From assembly GCA_027943335.1 (NCBI GenBank), contig BSBK01001304.1, positions 372,001 through 436,000 on the forward strand: a DNA stretch of 64,000 nucleotides. Reading direction: 5' to 3'. Below the pieces are notes generated by a model, which saw only the letters and a list, made by a program, of their open reading frames with translations, was not told the DNA's origin and did no database searches. The DNA is from Chamaecyparis obtusa. Lineage: Eukaryota; Streptophyta; Pinopsida; Cupressales; Cupressaceae. Position numbers and translations under genes: made by a program. Shown in pieces: positions 47,070 to 58,564 of the stretch (position 1 is its first letter; every line of letters starts with the position of its first letter).

Positions 47070-50000
47070 AAAACATCTGGATATGCTATCTTTAGAGTCC
47101 GGATCTCCTTCTTTCAAAAAGTGATAAAAGAATTTACAATTTGGAGATGGGTGCATAAAGCATACTGTACCTTTTCCATCTTCTCCAAGTCACTATTGGG
47201 ACCATGATCATAAGTTACCATTGTGGAATCTATTTTTTTGATGTTCTTTTCAAGTATGTCTAATGAGGGCGCAAGAGAATTCCTTAGCTGAGTCTACCTT
47301 GCCCTGATCTTTGACATTTCTTTTTTCACCTTCTCAATCTTATCAATATGACCCTAGTAAACATTATTGCACATATTTATATCAACTGATGGATCTTCTA
47401 GTGAACTCTTAACCTGCTCAATCATATCATCTTCCTCTTTTATTTTCTTAAGATGGTCATCAGTAAGCTTATCCTGATCCATGCAGACTGCAATGATTTT
47501 CCTTCCTTGATCATAAAATTATTTTGAAGATGCTTGCCCTATCCTGAGTGAATTCAAATCTAGTGCAAAGTTTCTCATCAGTTCAATCAGCCTCTTCTTT
47601 AGGTACTTCTCTTCTGCAACTAGGGATGCACATTCTTCTAAGCTTGAGAAACTATTCTTAAAATGTGAAATGACTTTGCTCACATCATCCACTAAGTGTA
47701 TCTTAGACACTTTCATGTCCACTGATAGCAAGTTGTTCATAATGTTTACTAATTCTACCAGGAGGGGATTCCTCATCACTTGTTTTTCTTTGGCTTATTC
47801 CATGGCTAGGATGTTGAATTTAATGAAATCCTCTTCTCCCCATGAGTCCAAAATGGTTGTGTCAGGTGTTAAAATTTACAACAATGCAGAAGGTGATGGA
47901 TTTTTAGGAGTGTTGATTATCACTTCTTGTTTTACCTTTCCTAGTTCAACTGATGGTTCATTACTCTCTTCTTCTTTTTATTTTTCTTGTTCTTTCTTTT
48001 CTTCCATATTTTCTTCTTCTTTTTCTTTTGCTTTCTTTTCTTCTTCTTTTTCTATTTTTTTCTTTTTCTTGTTCTTTATTTTCTTCCATCTTTTCTTCTT
48101 CTTTTTCTATAATGTCCTCAATCAAAATTTCTTCTTGTTGATTGGGAGGAGTGGAACTACATAAGATTTCATCTTCTTGTGTGCTCATAAAAGTTTCCTC
48201 AAGCTTGTCCAAATCATTATCTATGGTCACCATGGCTATCTCCACATTATCAATGATAATGGTGCTATCCTTTAGTGACTCTTTCATGAGCACAGACTTA
48301 TCTGCCTTTGTTTGTGTTTATACTACACGTGCTGAAACTTGAGGACCTGTCACTGATGCATTAGTGGGCTCGGCCACCTTGACTTAATTTAATGGTAATT
48401 TTTTTTTGGGCATCATAGATGGATACATATGCATGTTCATAAAGACTTTCTCAAATGCCTTCTTTTTTTCTTTTGCAACAAGATCATAGTTCTTGTCCAT
48501 TATGTTCAAAGTTCTTGTTTTAGTCTTGAGGCAAGGTTGCACCAGATCTAATAACATTGATTTGTCCTCTAAGGAGCATATTGGAAGGACTTCATCCAAG
48601 GTCTTTTCTCTTATCCGAAGATATTCTTCAATGGTCTGTCTCTTTAGGAATTATAAGATGTTCCATATTTTATCAGGGATCATGGTCTTAAGTTCCAAGA
48701 CTATCATCTTGAAATTCAACATGTGTTTGATTATCATGCCATGGATCTTAGATTTATCTATTTCATTATATTTTTCATAGAATTTTCCTACTTGATCAAT
48801 TCTTCCCTCATCAATTATTCTTACACTTAGCACACTAAGACTAGGTTTGAAGCTTACATCAGGATGTGCTTGAGAGTTTCTTCTATTTCTTATGACTCTT
48901 GATGATGGATGACTATTATTGATCTCTTTCTTACTTTTAGGTATTTCCTTATACTCAGGAGGAGCAGTAAGGTCAATGGTTTCCTTGGATACAGAAGGAG
49001 GAGTATCAGTTTTATCCTTCTATTCATTAGACTTTTCAATCTTTACTTTCTTCAGTTTAGGATCATTTGTCTCTTCCTTAGCTATATCTACCCTTTCTAA
49101 TTCCAAACCAATCTTTTGTTCTCTTGCTTTGTCTAGATCTTCTTGAGACACTCCATTTATCCTCAAGATTTTTTATGTGACTTTAAAAACCTTTCTTTTT
49201 GTTGTAGCATTGTTGAGTTTGGCATCTATCTCTTTTTCTTTTCCTCATAGGTTCCCCATCAAGGTTCATTAGGATCTTTGGGAGATGATAGTAGTACTTG
49301 CACATATGCTTCAAGGACCTATTCCTCTACCTCATAACCAAGTGGATGAATCCACCTAGTTATTGGTTCAACAGCTTCCATACAATTTGTGTCTATCTCT
49401 ACCATAAAACAAATTGTATCCTTGTACTTTTCAATAATGTTTTTTGGAATCTTGTACCTCATTTTCATCTTAGCCCTGAAGGTCTTCAATTCCAATGTTA
49501 TATAATCTCTCAATGTACTCTCGGTGGATGCCTTGTTAGATATCTATTGTATGGTCAAAATGGACTTGTCCAACTAAAAATCTAATACTCTCCCAACTAT
49601 ATGAAGGTACATGTAAATGATCAATGACCCAAACTGGAATATCTTGGTTTTGTCATGCTTGATTACCTTGATGTTATCAATTAACTTTTCATACAACATC
49701 TCACACAAGTTGGACTCAATATCTTCCTTCACAAGTCTAATGGCTGCAAGGATTATGTTTGCATACACACTATTCACCCTGCTAGTGTGATGAAACTTGT
49801 ATCCAAGTATCATGGAGATCAGTTTGATGTATGCTTGCTCAATAGGCTCAATTGTCATCTTGCACCTATCACTCCTTGACTTACATGTTTTCTCAACAAT
49901 ATTTTTGGCATCCTTTCCCATAGGAAGGATGGTGCCTATCCTAGAAAGGTCTGTCATATCATAAATTAGGTCAGTGTTGATTCTTACTAGCACATCACCT

Positions 50001-50350
50001 ATCCAGAATAAATCATGATGAATTATGCTCAATAATATCTTAATCCATTTAGTCTCATAAAATTCATATGTCATAGCATACTCAACTATAGGGTGATCAT
50101 TCCATTTAACATATTCATCCATGAATGTTTTATCTGGTTTCAACATGGTATCCATGTGGGCCCTTAGCCTATCTAACCCTACTGGTTCTTTCTTACAGTA
50201 GATGTATGCCCCAATGCCCTTGACATGCATGACACCCATAGGTTTGTAGGAGAATGCTCCCTCTAAATCATCTAGGTTTGAATTAAATGGATGCTTCTTA
50301 AATACATATCTCTTCTTCTCTACAAAAACAAAAACTATGGGAGTGACCAT
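47070..50350 (-). pseudogene. ORF2 of element B: long protein of unknown function
   Basis: Starts at ATG 50350, with 258 codons unbroken: MVTPIVFVFVEKKRYVFKKH, LEGAFSYKPMGVMHVKGIGA, WIKILLSIIHHDLFWIGDV, RIGTILPMGKDAKNIVEKTC, MILGYKFHHTSRVNSVYANI, FGSLIIYMYLHIVGRVLDF. Next come RDYITLELKTFRAKMKMRYK, IHPLGYEVEEQVLEAYVQVL, PKDPNEPWWGTYEEK, ILRINGVSQEDLDKAREQK; then GRIDQVGKFYEKYNEIDK with MIIKHMLNFKM, a linker with Lys/Glu runs (47961-48150), and a C-terminal coiled-coil-like part (NIMNNLLSVDMKVSKIHLVD, SLEECASLVAEEKYLKKR). Estimated full length about 1,100 codons, broken by about ten stops. No known domain or catalytic motif recognised. A structural or Gag-associated role is possible but unproven. 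Confidence 0.65.
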
Positions 50351-50379
50351 GACTTAATTGATTAATCATTTTCAATAGA

Positions 50380-50780
50380 TCTTTGAGATAATCTAAAGAC
50401 TTTTGAATCGATGCGATGAACTAGGGTTTCTGCAACTGACCAAATACACTGCTAATCACTGATAGATCAATCTCCAAGTCTTCAAAATTACTTCCAAGGC
50501 TCTTTCTTCTCTTCAATCACTCTGAATTTGAATGCAATGAGTAATTAAACAACTTTTTGTGTACTTAAAGTGAAAATTCTACCTTTAATGCTTACCACGT
50601 TAACCAAGCTGTCACTTCAAAATTTTCAACTTGAGTTCTATTAACAATCAATATGTGTGCTATTGCATGAAGGTTCCTTTATACTTCAAAAGCTTAAGTC
50701 CAAAGGCACATACTCTGAGAATGAGTATACCAGCCATGTAGGGGTCTAGAGCTAAATTAGCTCCCCCTATGACCCTAAGG
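50380..50780. other. Leader between ORF1 and ORF2 of element B
   Basis: Non-coding by eye. It aligns with the sequence upstream of ORF2 in element A (6060-6330), so it is part of the family. No splice or promoter signal is clear. Confidence 0.4.
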
Positions 50781-50788
50781 GCCATTCA

Positions 50789-51860
50789 TTAAGATGTAAA
50801 GGGTGCATCCATTGTGGATTCATCCAATACATTCTCATCAACTTTGTCCTTCTTTTCATCTGACCAAATCAAGATCACATCCTCTGAGGCTTTCATAAAC
50901 TTGACCTCTCCTTCGGGATCCAATACTAGTTCTTTGGCCTTTTTAGGGCTTTCCTGACCTTGTGTCCTTGATATATAGAACTTTGAGATATGTCTAGCCT
51001 TGTTACAAGATTGACAAATGACTGGAGGTCTTATATTCCTCAGCACATTGACATGAGTCACCATTTACATTACCTCACTGAGTGACCATTATAATTATAT
51101 ATCTAACATGTAACATTATGATTTTGATTTCTCTAAGTATGTTGAATCTTGTTCTTATTACTAGGCTTGCAATTCATAGCTTTATGACCAAATTTATTGC
51201 ATGACTAATAGTAACCATTAAAAGGTCTTACCTCTATATAGTTCCTTGCTATGTGACCATGCTTTTTACATGTAAAACAAGTGCAGTCAACTGGCTTGTG
51301 CTCATTCTTAGGTGGTTCACCATTATTCTTGGTTTGATCTTCAGTCTTCCTAGTATTAGTAGAGTCCTTTTGTGTATCCTTTCTTGTTCGCATGTTGTCA
51401 ATCTAATTTTTTGCTTCATTGTATCCAATGTGACTAGTATCTCATTTAGCTCTCCTTGCATATAGTTGGGATTCTATCAAATCAAAACTGGTGTGTAATT
51501 TGTCAACATGGTTCTTTTCTTCTTTCAATTTTGTTTCAAAGATTTCTTTGGTGTTTCTTAGTTCCAATATATCCATGTTTTCTAGCCTTAATTCTTCATT
51601 GAGTTGAAGATTCTCTTTGACTTGTTCATTGTATGCTTCCTAATTGTTAATCAGTTTTTCATCAAATTCTTCAAGCTATTCTTTTAAGGATGCATTTTCT
51701 TCATTCAACTTTTTGACCATTATCCCTAAATCACTAGTGGAACATTCTTTCCGATCCCTTCTTACCTCTTGATAACTAATTGTGCATCACTAAATTTTTC
51801 TTTTAGTTATTCAATTTATCTTTTTGATTTGTCCAGGTCTTCAAGAGTGGATGAGGAACA
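50789..51860 (-). pseudogene. ORF1 of element B: Gag-like protein with CCHC knuckle array
   Basis: From the PBS end the text is Lys/Glu/Asn-rich and coiled-coil-like with many frameshifts (51400-51860), then four zinc-knuckle-like motifs: CFTCKKHGHIARNY (about 51245-51285), SCNKFGHKAMNC (about 51172-51210), a degraded third with NYNGHSVR (51068-51108), and CQSCNKARHISKFY (about 50970-51015). Two of them have Tyr where the last Cys belongs, one G-to-A change from TGT. CCHC arrays bind RNA in retroelement nucleocapsids. It is probably the packaging protein of the family. Confidence 0.65.
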
Positions 51861-51862
51861 AA

Positions 51863-51874
51863 GCTGTGATACCA
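51863..51874 (-). other. Primer binding site of element B
   Basis: TGGTATCACAGC on the minus strand, two bases after LTR end CCTAACA; initiator-Met type with one mismatch. Confidence 0.8.
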
Positions 51875-51876
51875 AT

Positions 51877-52997
51877 TGTTAGGAATGGGAACACTGAGAG
51901 GGGGGGGGGGTGAATCAGTGTTCACTTTATTTTATCTTTTCACTTTAATCTTTATAATAAGCTTAAATGCTTAAGTACCAAATTAAACATTCACATAAGC
52001 ATGAAACATGAAATCAACACATTACACCAAAATGGTTACAGGGAAACCCAAATAGTTAAAAACCCTAGTTGGAATTGACACCCACTAATATTTTTCACTA
52101 GTGATTTGTGATCCTTGTTAGAAGATCCTTAACCCTGTTAGGAGTTTCTTTACAATTCTTTAAGTATAGTAGACCTTGTTAAGGGTTAGACCCTATTAGG
52201 ATTCTTTTACAATAGTCCCTATTAGGGGAGTAGACACACAATCCTAGAGCTCACTGCTAAAGTGATGAAGGCTACAACCTTCTGATATCAGATACACACT
52301 ATATCTATTGGATGAACTGTCACTATGACACTACTTGTCAGATCAGTTCCTTTGATGCACTGATGCTTTGGCCTCTTGTAAAGCTCTAGTACATCTTATT
52401 GAATCTTCACATGCTTCTTCTCAGCTTATCACAACTCTCTATTGACTTCCATACTGAATACAATGGGTGCATCTTATATTTATACATGCATAAAAAATAA
52501 ATAACTAGGTCGGCCCTATAACCTATTACAAAAAATGCTTTTGAATAAATTGGCTCAAGTGTGCTTACAATTAAACATATAAACATGTTAGCAACCTAAA
52601 TACAATGATAATGTAGCCTTTACAACATTACATTATTACCGCAATCCAAAATACTAACTGTCAGCTTCATGCTTTGTTCTTCTCTAGCACTCAATGGCTA
52701 TTTGTCTTCAACTGTCTTTATCTTTCTCATCCTTTCATATCTGATTATGTGGTCATAGACTAAGCATGAGTATAGTCTAACCAACTTAACTTCTAGGGTG
52801 CATACCATAATTCATCCAAATGCATGTGCGCTGATGCTCTGAGCTGCAAGAACTCTGTACATTATCCAATCTTCAATACTTAACTGATTTCTGATCTTCT
52901 CATTAGGTACACTAACTCCAAACTACTATATGACTTTGTTTCCATAATGACAACACTATATCAAGTCATATACATTAGGATAGCAAACTTTCCAATA
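51877..52997 (-). repeat. 5' LTR of element B
   Basis: TGTTAGGAATGGGAACACTG...ACTTTCCAATA (CA end changed to TA). A perfect 9-bp stem GAACACTGA (51889-51897) / TCAGTGTTC (51915-51923) encloses a run of ten G (C in coding sense) close to the PBS. Confidence 0.9.
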
Positions 52998-53300
52998 GTT
53001 GGAACAATAGTGTACACATTAAACTGAATTTAAATCAAAGAACGTACAAGTAAGACTCCCTATGAACTATTGTTTGATCATACTCCTACTGTAAAATAAT
53101 TTATAATTTTTGGTAGTAAATGTTATATCAAGAGGGATGATGAGATAAGGAAATTTGATGCTAGAAGTGATGAAGGAATCTTCCTTGGTTACTCTGTCAA
53201 AAGAAAGGCATACAAATGTTTCAATCTGAGATTGAGGAAGATGGTTGAAAGTAACAATGTAAATAGATGAGAAATTTTAGATACAAGAAATAATGTATCA
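52998..53300 (+). pseudogene. Integrase C-terminal continuation of element G
   Basis: Resumes with TIVYTLN, then PYELLFDHTP-like text, FIIFGSKCYIKRDDEI and EGIFLGYSVKRKAYKCFN, with stops. Joins the segment left of B. Confidence 0.75.
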
Positions 53301-54342
53301 CAATAGTCAGATTTTAGAAATAAAAGAAACCAATACTATTGTAGAAGAAGAAGAACTTGTTGAGGAAGAAAGTTAAAAAGAGGCTTGTTATACTGATACA
53401 AGCAAGACTATTGAGACTCCTAAAACTCCAAGGTATGTAAAAAATAAGCATCCTAAAAATCAAATTATTGCAAATACTAGTCAGGGAGTGCTAACTAGAT
53501 CAAAACTTAGAGAAGAAATTTGTTTGATTTCTCAAGTTGAGCCAAAAACTACAGATGAATCCTTTAAAGATGAATCTTGGATAAATGCCATGAAAGAAGA
53601 ATTGGGTCAGATAAAGAAGAATAATACTTGGGAATTGGTTCCTAGAGCTAAAAATAAAAATATTATAGGAACAAAATGGGTCTTTAGAAACAAAATGGAT
53701 GAAGAAGGAACAATTTTAAGGAACAAAGCAAGACTAGTTCATAAAGGATAATCATAGCAAGAAGGCATTGACTTTGAAGAAACATTTGCTCCTATTTCTA
53801 GAATAGAGGTAGTAAGATTATTCCTATCTTATGTTGCACACAAAAACTTCAAAGTGTATCAAATGAATGTTAAATCTGCATTTCTGAATGGAGATCTTGA
53901 AGAATAAGTGTAGATAGAGAAACCATATGAGTTTCCTCTATGCAAAGACAAAGACATAGTGTGAAAATTGAAGAAAGCCCTGTATGGGTTAAAGCAAGAT
54001 CCTAGGGCTTGGTATGCAAGGTTAGACAAGTATCTACTTGGGCTTGGATTCAGAAAAGGTAATGTGGACAATAATTTCTATTTAAGAACTATGAAAGATG
54101 GAATCCTGATAGTAGAAGTATTTATGGATGATAATATCTTAGGAGGTGATGATGATCTATGTAAGAAGTTTTCTAAATAAATGGAAAGTGACTTTGAGAC
54201 GTCCATGATAGGTGAAATGAAAATCTTTCTTGGACTGCAAATAACTCAGAATGAGAATGGTGTTTTCAATTCTTAGACCAAGTATCTCAAAGAATTTCTT
54301 AATAAATTTAGAATGGAAGATTTTAAACCAGTAGGAACACCT
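53301..54342 (+). pseudogene. Reverse transcriptase of element G (cut by C)
   Basis: 53488-53751: DESWINAMKEELGQIKKNNT, GTKWVFRNKMDEEGTILRN. Further on the first catalytic site reads [17 protein letters not shown], where M-D-V is usual, so Asp is replaced by Asn. 53968-54180: LKKALYGLKQDPRAWYARLD, VEVFMDDNILGGDDD; the Y-V-D-D box is FMDD with both Asp kept. The text ends EDFKPVGTP at the C LTR. Confidence 0.85.
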
Positions 54343-55464
54343 TGTTAGGAATGGGAACACTAAGAGGGGGGGGGGTGGATCAGTGTTCACTAAACTTTAA
54401 CTTTTCTTTCCAATCTTTATGCTTAACTTAAATGCTTAAGTACTGAATTAAACATTCACATAAAACATGAAACATAAGAATAACACATGACACCAATATG
54501 GTTATGGGGAAACCCAAATAGGTAAAAACCCTAGTGGGAATTGACACCCACTAATATTCTGCACTAGTGTTTTGTGATCCTTGCTAGAAGATCCTTTACC
54601 CTATTAGGAGTAGCTTTACAATGCTTTTAGTATAGTAGACCTAGTTAAGGTTTGGACCCTATTAGGAGTCTTTTAGAATGATCCTTATTAGGGGAGTGGA
54701 CTCACTATCCTAGAGCTCACTTCTCAAATGATGAAGGCTACAACCTTCTATTATTAGATACACACTATATCTATTGGGTGAACTATCACTATGACACTGC
54801 TTCTTAGATCAGTTCCTTTGGTACACTCATGCTTTGACCTCTAGAAAAGCTCTAATACACCATATGATGACTTTGCATACCTCTGCTTGTCTTATCACAA
54901 CTCTCTTACAATTTCCATTTTCATTATAATGAGTGCATATTATATTTATATGCTCATATAAACAAAACAATTAGGTCGGCCCTATAACTAATTATAAATA
55001 ATACTTCCAAGTGAATTGGATTAAGCGTGCTTACAATTATACATGTACATATGTTGGAAACCTACATACAATGGGCACATAATCTCCACAACATTACATT
55101 ATAATTGCAAACCAAAATAGTCACTGTCAGCTCCATGCTCTGTTCACTGCTAGCACATACTAGCTGTGCAACTTCATTTGACTGTAACTTTCACATCTTT
55201 GTAGATCTACTTATGCACTCTTAGAATAAGCATAAGTATAGTCTAACAAGCTTAACTTCTAGGGTGCATACCATAAGTCTTATGTACACACATGCGCTAA
55301 TGCTCTGAGTCTTTGGTGCTCTGTATACTATCCAGTCTTCAATACTTAACTAATTTTTGATCTTTCCACTTAGTGCGCTGACTCCAAACTTCTATATGAC
55401 TTTGTTGCCATAATGAAAACACTATATCTTAGTCATATACTTCAGTATAGATAGATTTCCAATA
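54343..55464 (-). repeat. 3' LTR of element C
   Basis: TGTTAGGAATGGGAACACTA...GATTTCCAATA; 1122 bp, colinear with both B LTRs. Hairpin arms GAACACT (54355-54361) and AGTGTTC (54381-54387) around the G-tract. The polypurine tract follows at 55465-55478. Confidence 0.85.
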
Positions 55465-55689
55465 ATCGCCCCCTTTTTCATTGATGGCAACAAAGGAATA
55501 TGGACAAGTCTCCAACTGTCCTTAACAGAAAACTTTTTGTCTTCAATACATTTTTATACATAAACTTATATCTCCTAATACATCTTATATACTCCATATT
55601 ATATCTCCCATATTATATACAATCCTCCTTTGAAATTAATGAAAAAGGTATATCAAAAAATTTATCTACATACACTTACTGAGGGAAAA

Positions 55690-58564
55690 CATTCGGATAT
55701 GCAATCTTGAGTTTCTGGATCTCCTTCTTCCAAAAGGTTATCAGTGAGTTGACTATCTATAGATGGGTGCATAATGAACATTGAAGCTTCTCCATCTTCT
55801 CCAATTCTATGCTCAGACCTTGATCATAGGTAATCATGGTCGCATTAATCTCCTTAATGTTTTGACTGATAATGTCTAGTGAGGGCACAAGAGCATTCCT
55901 CAATTGAGTCTACCTAGACCTTATCTTCTCTATTTCTTTCTCTGCCTTCTCAATTATGTCTAGATGACCTTGATAGACATTTCTACACATGTTCACATCA
56001 ATAGATGTTTCTTGCAATGAATTCTTCACATTTTCAATCATTTCCTTTCCATCTTTAATCTTTTTAAGATGGGCATCAATTAGCTTATCCTAATTCATGG
56101 ATTCTACAATGATTTTTCTTCCTTGATCTACAAATTCCTTCAAGGATGCCTAGCTAAAGCTAAGATAATTCAAGTCTAGTGCAAAGTTACTCATCAGTTC
56201 ATTGAGCTTCTTCTTTAAGTACTTCTCCTTTGCCACTATGGCCGAAAATTCTTCTAGGCTTGATAAATTGACTTTGACCTGTGAGATGATTGAGCTCACA
56301 TCATCAACTGAATGTACCTTTACCACTTTCTTATCCTTTGGTATCAAACTATTCAAAATATTTATTGATTCCATCAGGAGGGGATTCCTCATTACTTGCT
56401 TCTCCTTAGCCTTCTCCATAGCTAGGATTCTAAACATAATCAAGTCTTCTTCCTTCTAGGAGTCTAAACTACCTATGTTAGGTGTCAAACTTGACAATAA
56501 TGCTTAGGAGGGAGTGATGGGAGTTCTATCCATCACTTCTTGTTTTACCTTGACTAATCCAATAGAAGTATCTTCATCTTTCTTTTCTACGTTTTCTTCC
56601 CCTTTCTTATCAGATATATCTTCTATGATTACTTCTTCTTGTTTAGTGAGAGGTGTACTACTACACAAGATCTATGCTTCTTGTGTACTCACAAAAGCTT
56701 CCTCAAACTTGTCCAATTCTATGTGAGTGATCACCTTGTCTATCTCCACATTATCAATAATGAATGTGCTATCCTTGAGTGATCCTGACATGGGCACAGA
56801 CTTATCTTCCTCTAATTGTGCTTCTACTATGGATGCTGAGTCCTAAGGACCTATCACTAGTACACTTAAGGTCTCTGCTACTTTATCTTTCTTATTAGAT
56901 GTATGAGTGATGGGAATAGTAGGTAGTTTAATCTATTGATCTAATAATACCTTCTCAAAAGCCTTCTTAGTTTCCTTCATTATTAGCTCATAGTCTTTGT
57001 TCATGATATGAAGAGTTCTCATTTTTGTCCTTAGGTGTGGCTTCACAAAATTTAATATTAGTGCCTCTTCTTCTTTGGAACATATTGACAGAGTATCTCA
57101 TAATAATTTTTCTCTTATCCTTAGATCCTCTTCATTTTCTTGTTTCTTCAAGGTCTCCATTATCTCCCATACCTTGTCTGGAATTATTGTTTTCATTTCA
57201 AGAACTATTTTCTTGAACTTGATCATATGTTTGACAATCATTTCATGTATTTCTAATTTTTTAGTTATGTTGTATGTGTCATAATACTTCCCTACTTGAT
57301 CAATCCTGCCCTCATCAACAATTCTTGTACTCAAAACATTAAGGCTAGGCCTGAATCCTTCCTTAGGAGGTGCTTGAATGTTTCTACAGCTCCTTGTAAC
57401 ATGTGAGGATGGATGACTAGTGCTATTTTATTTCTTCCTTTTAGCTAAAGTCTTATACTCTAGTGGACTAATAGGATCACTAATTTCTATGGGTGTAGAA
57501 GGACTATTGTCTTCTTTACCCTTCTGAGTGTTATATTTTTCAACTTTTATTTTCTTCATTTTAGGATCTTCTTGTCCTTCTAGTGCACTCTTCAATTCTA
57601 AGGAAATCTTTTCATCCCTTGCTTTATCAAGGTCTTCTTGGGATACACCATGTATTCTTAAAATTTTAGATGTCATCTTAGCAACTTTTCTCTTAGTTGC
57701 ATCACTGTTCAATTTGGCATCAACTTCTCTAGTTTTCTCTTCATAGGTTCCCCACCTAGGTTCATTAGGATCTTTAGGGGTGGATAGCAAAACCTGTGCA
57801 TACACTTCAAGAACTTGTTCATCTACCTCATACCCAAGTGGATTTATCAACTTAGTTCTAGGCTCCATAGCTTCCATACATGTAGTATCAGTCTCCACCA
57901 TAAAGAATATTGTATCTTTATACTTTTCTACAATGTTTTATGGAATCCTATACCTCATCTACATCTTTTCTCTAAAGTTCTTCAATTCCAATGTGACATA
58001 GTCTCTCAAAGTTATTTCAGTGGATGCTTTGAGAGATATCTGAGGCATTATTGGAATGGACTTGTCTAGATACATGTCTAATACTTTACTAACTATATAA
58101 AAGTACATATAGATGATAAGGGACCCAAACCTAAATGTCTTTGTCTTATCATGATCGATAGCCCTGATGTTGTCTATGAACTATGTGTGCAAGATCTCAC
58201 ACAAGTTGAACTCTCCATCTTGTTGCACAAGTCTAATAGCTACCAGAATAGTGCCCGTAGACCCACTATTCACCTTGCTGGTGTGATGAAATTTATAAGC
58301 CAGTATCATTGACATCAATTTGATGTTTGGTTTCTCTATAGGCTCAATAGTCATGTCATGCCTATCACTTCTAGATTTTCATGTTTTCTCCACCATTTTC
58401 CTGACATCCCTACCAACTAGAAGGACAATGCCTATCCTAGAGAGGCCTATCATCCCATTAATCAGATCTCCTTTGATTCTTACTGGTACATCTCCAATCC
58501 AAAATAAATCTAGATAGATTCTTCTCGACAATATTTTTATCCACTCTGTCTCATAGAATTCATA
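55690..58564 (-). pseudogene. ORF2 of element C, unknown function, 5' end removed
   Basis: The best-preserved middle part of ORF2 is here: 57428-57901 is open for 157 codons (METDTTCMEAMEPRTKLINP, GYEVDEQVLEVYAQVLLSTP, PNEPRWGTYEEKTREVDAKL, KILRIHGVSQEDLDKARDEK, a Lys-rich stretch). Then RIVDEGRIDQVGKYYDTYN with MIVKHMIKFKKIVLEMK (57098-57334), and the C-terminal segment NILNSLIPKDKKVVKVHSVD with SLEEFSAIVAKEKYLKKKL (56150-56443). Agreement with A and B block by block shows the ORF was a real protein. No domain recognised. Confidence 0.65.

Larger units (their letters stand above)
45777..52997 (-). mobile_element. Element B: non-autonomous LTR retrotransposon with CCHC ORF1 and ~1,100-codon unknown ORF2
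   Basis: LTRs at 45777-46857 and 51877-52997, PBS and polypurine tract are all present on the minus strand. Target-site duplication is ATTGG (45772-45776) and GTTGG (52998-53002), one mismatch, in the integrase of G. The 5-kb internal region encodes ORF1 with a series of degenerate CCHC knuckles and ORF2 of no recognised family. No protease, RT, RNase H or integrase motif is visible. Relatives A and C in this window share ORF2 and LTR. I infer mobilisation in trans by copia enzymes. Confidence 0.8.
42531..54342 (+). mobile_element. Element G: Ty1/copia retrotransposon, plus strand, split by B and C
   Basis: 5' LTR, PBS, gag, protease, integrase and RT read left to right. Element B interrupts integrase at 45777 and the text resumes at 52998 (WREVIG then TIVYTLN). 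Element C interrupts RT at 54343 after KPVGTP. RNase H and 3' LTR are out of the window. It inserted in the Tat gag region. Confidence 0.85.
54343..58564 (-). mobile_element. Element C: second member of the B family, truncated by H
   Basis: LTR at 54343-55464, polypurine tract, and ORF2 in the same orientation as B. Inserted in the RT of G, left flank CACCT. ORF2 reads up to the Tyr-Glu-Phe-Tyr-Glu block (YEFYETEWIKILSRRIYLDL) and is cut at 58565 by chromovirus H. ORF1, PBS and 5' LTR are beyond the window. Confidence 0.8.

Noticed and set aside
47950..48140. Plus-strand Phe/Ser/Leu-rich open frame resembling a membrane protein
   Set aside because: It is the complement of the Lys/Glu-rich tract of ORF2; the ORF2 strand is supported by homology with A and C.
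51898..51912. G-tract of ten as an assembly artefact
   Set aside because: The same G-run, with slightly varying length, appears at the same place in all B/C LTRs and in F, so it is a real LTR feature (exact lengths may still be uncertain).
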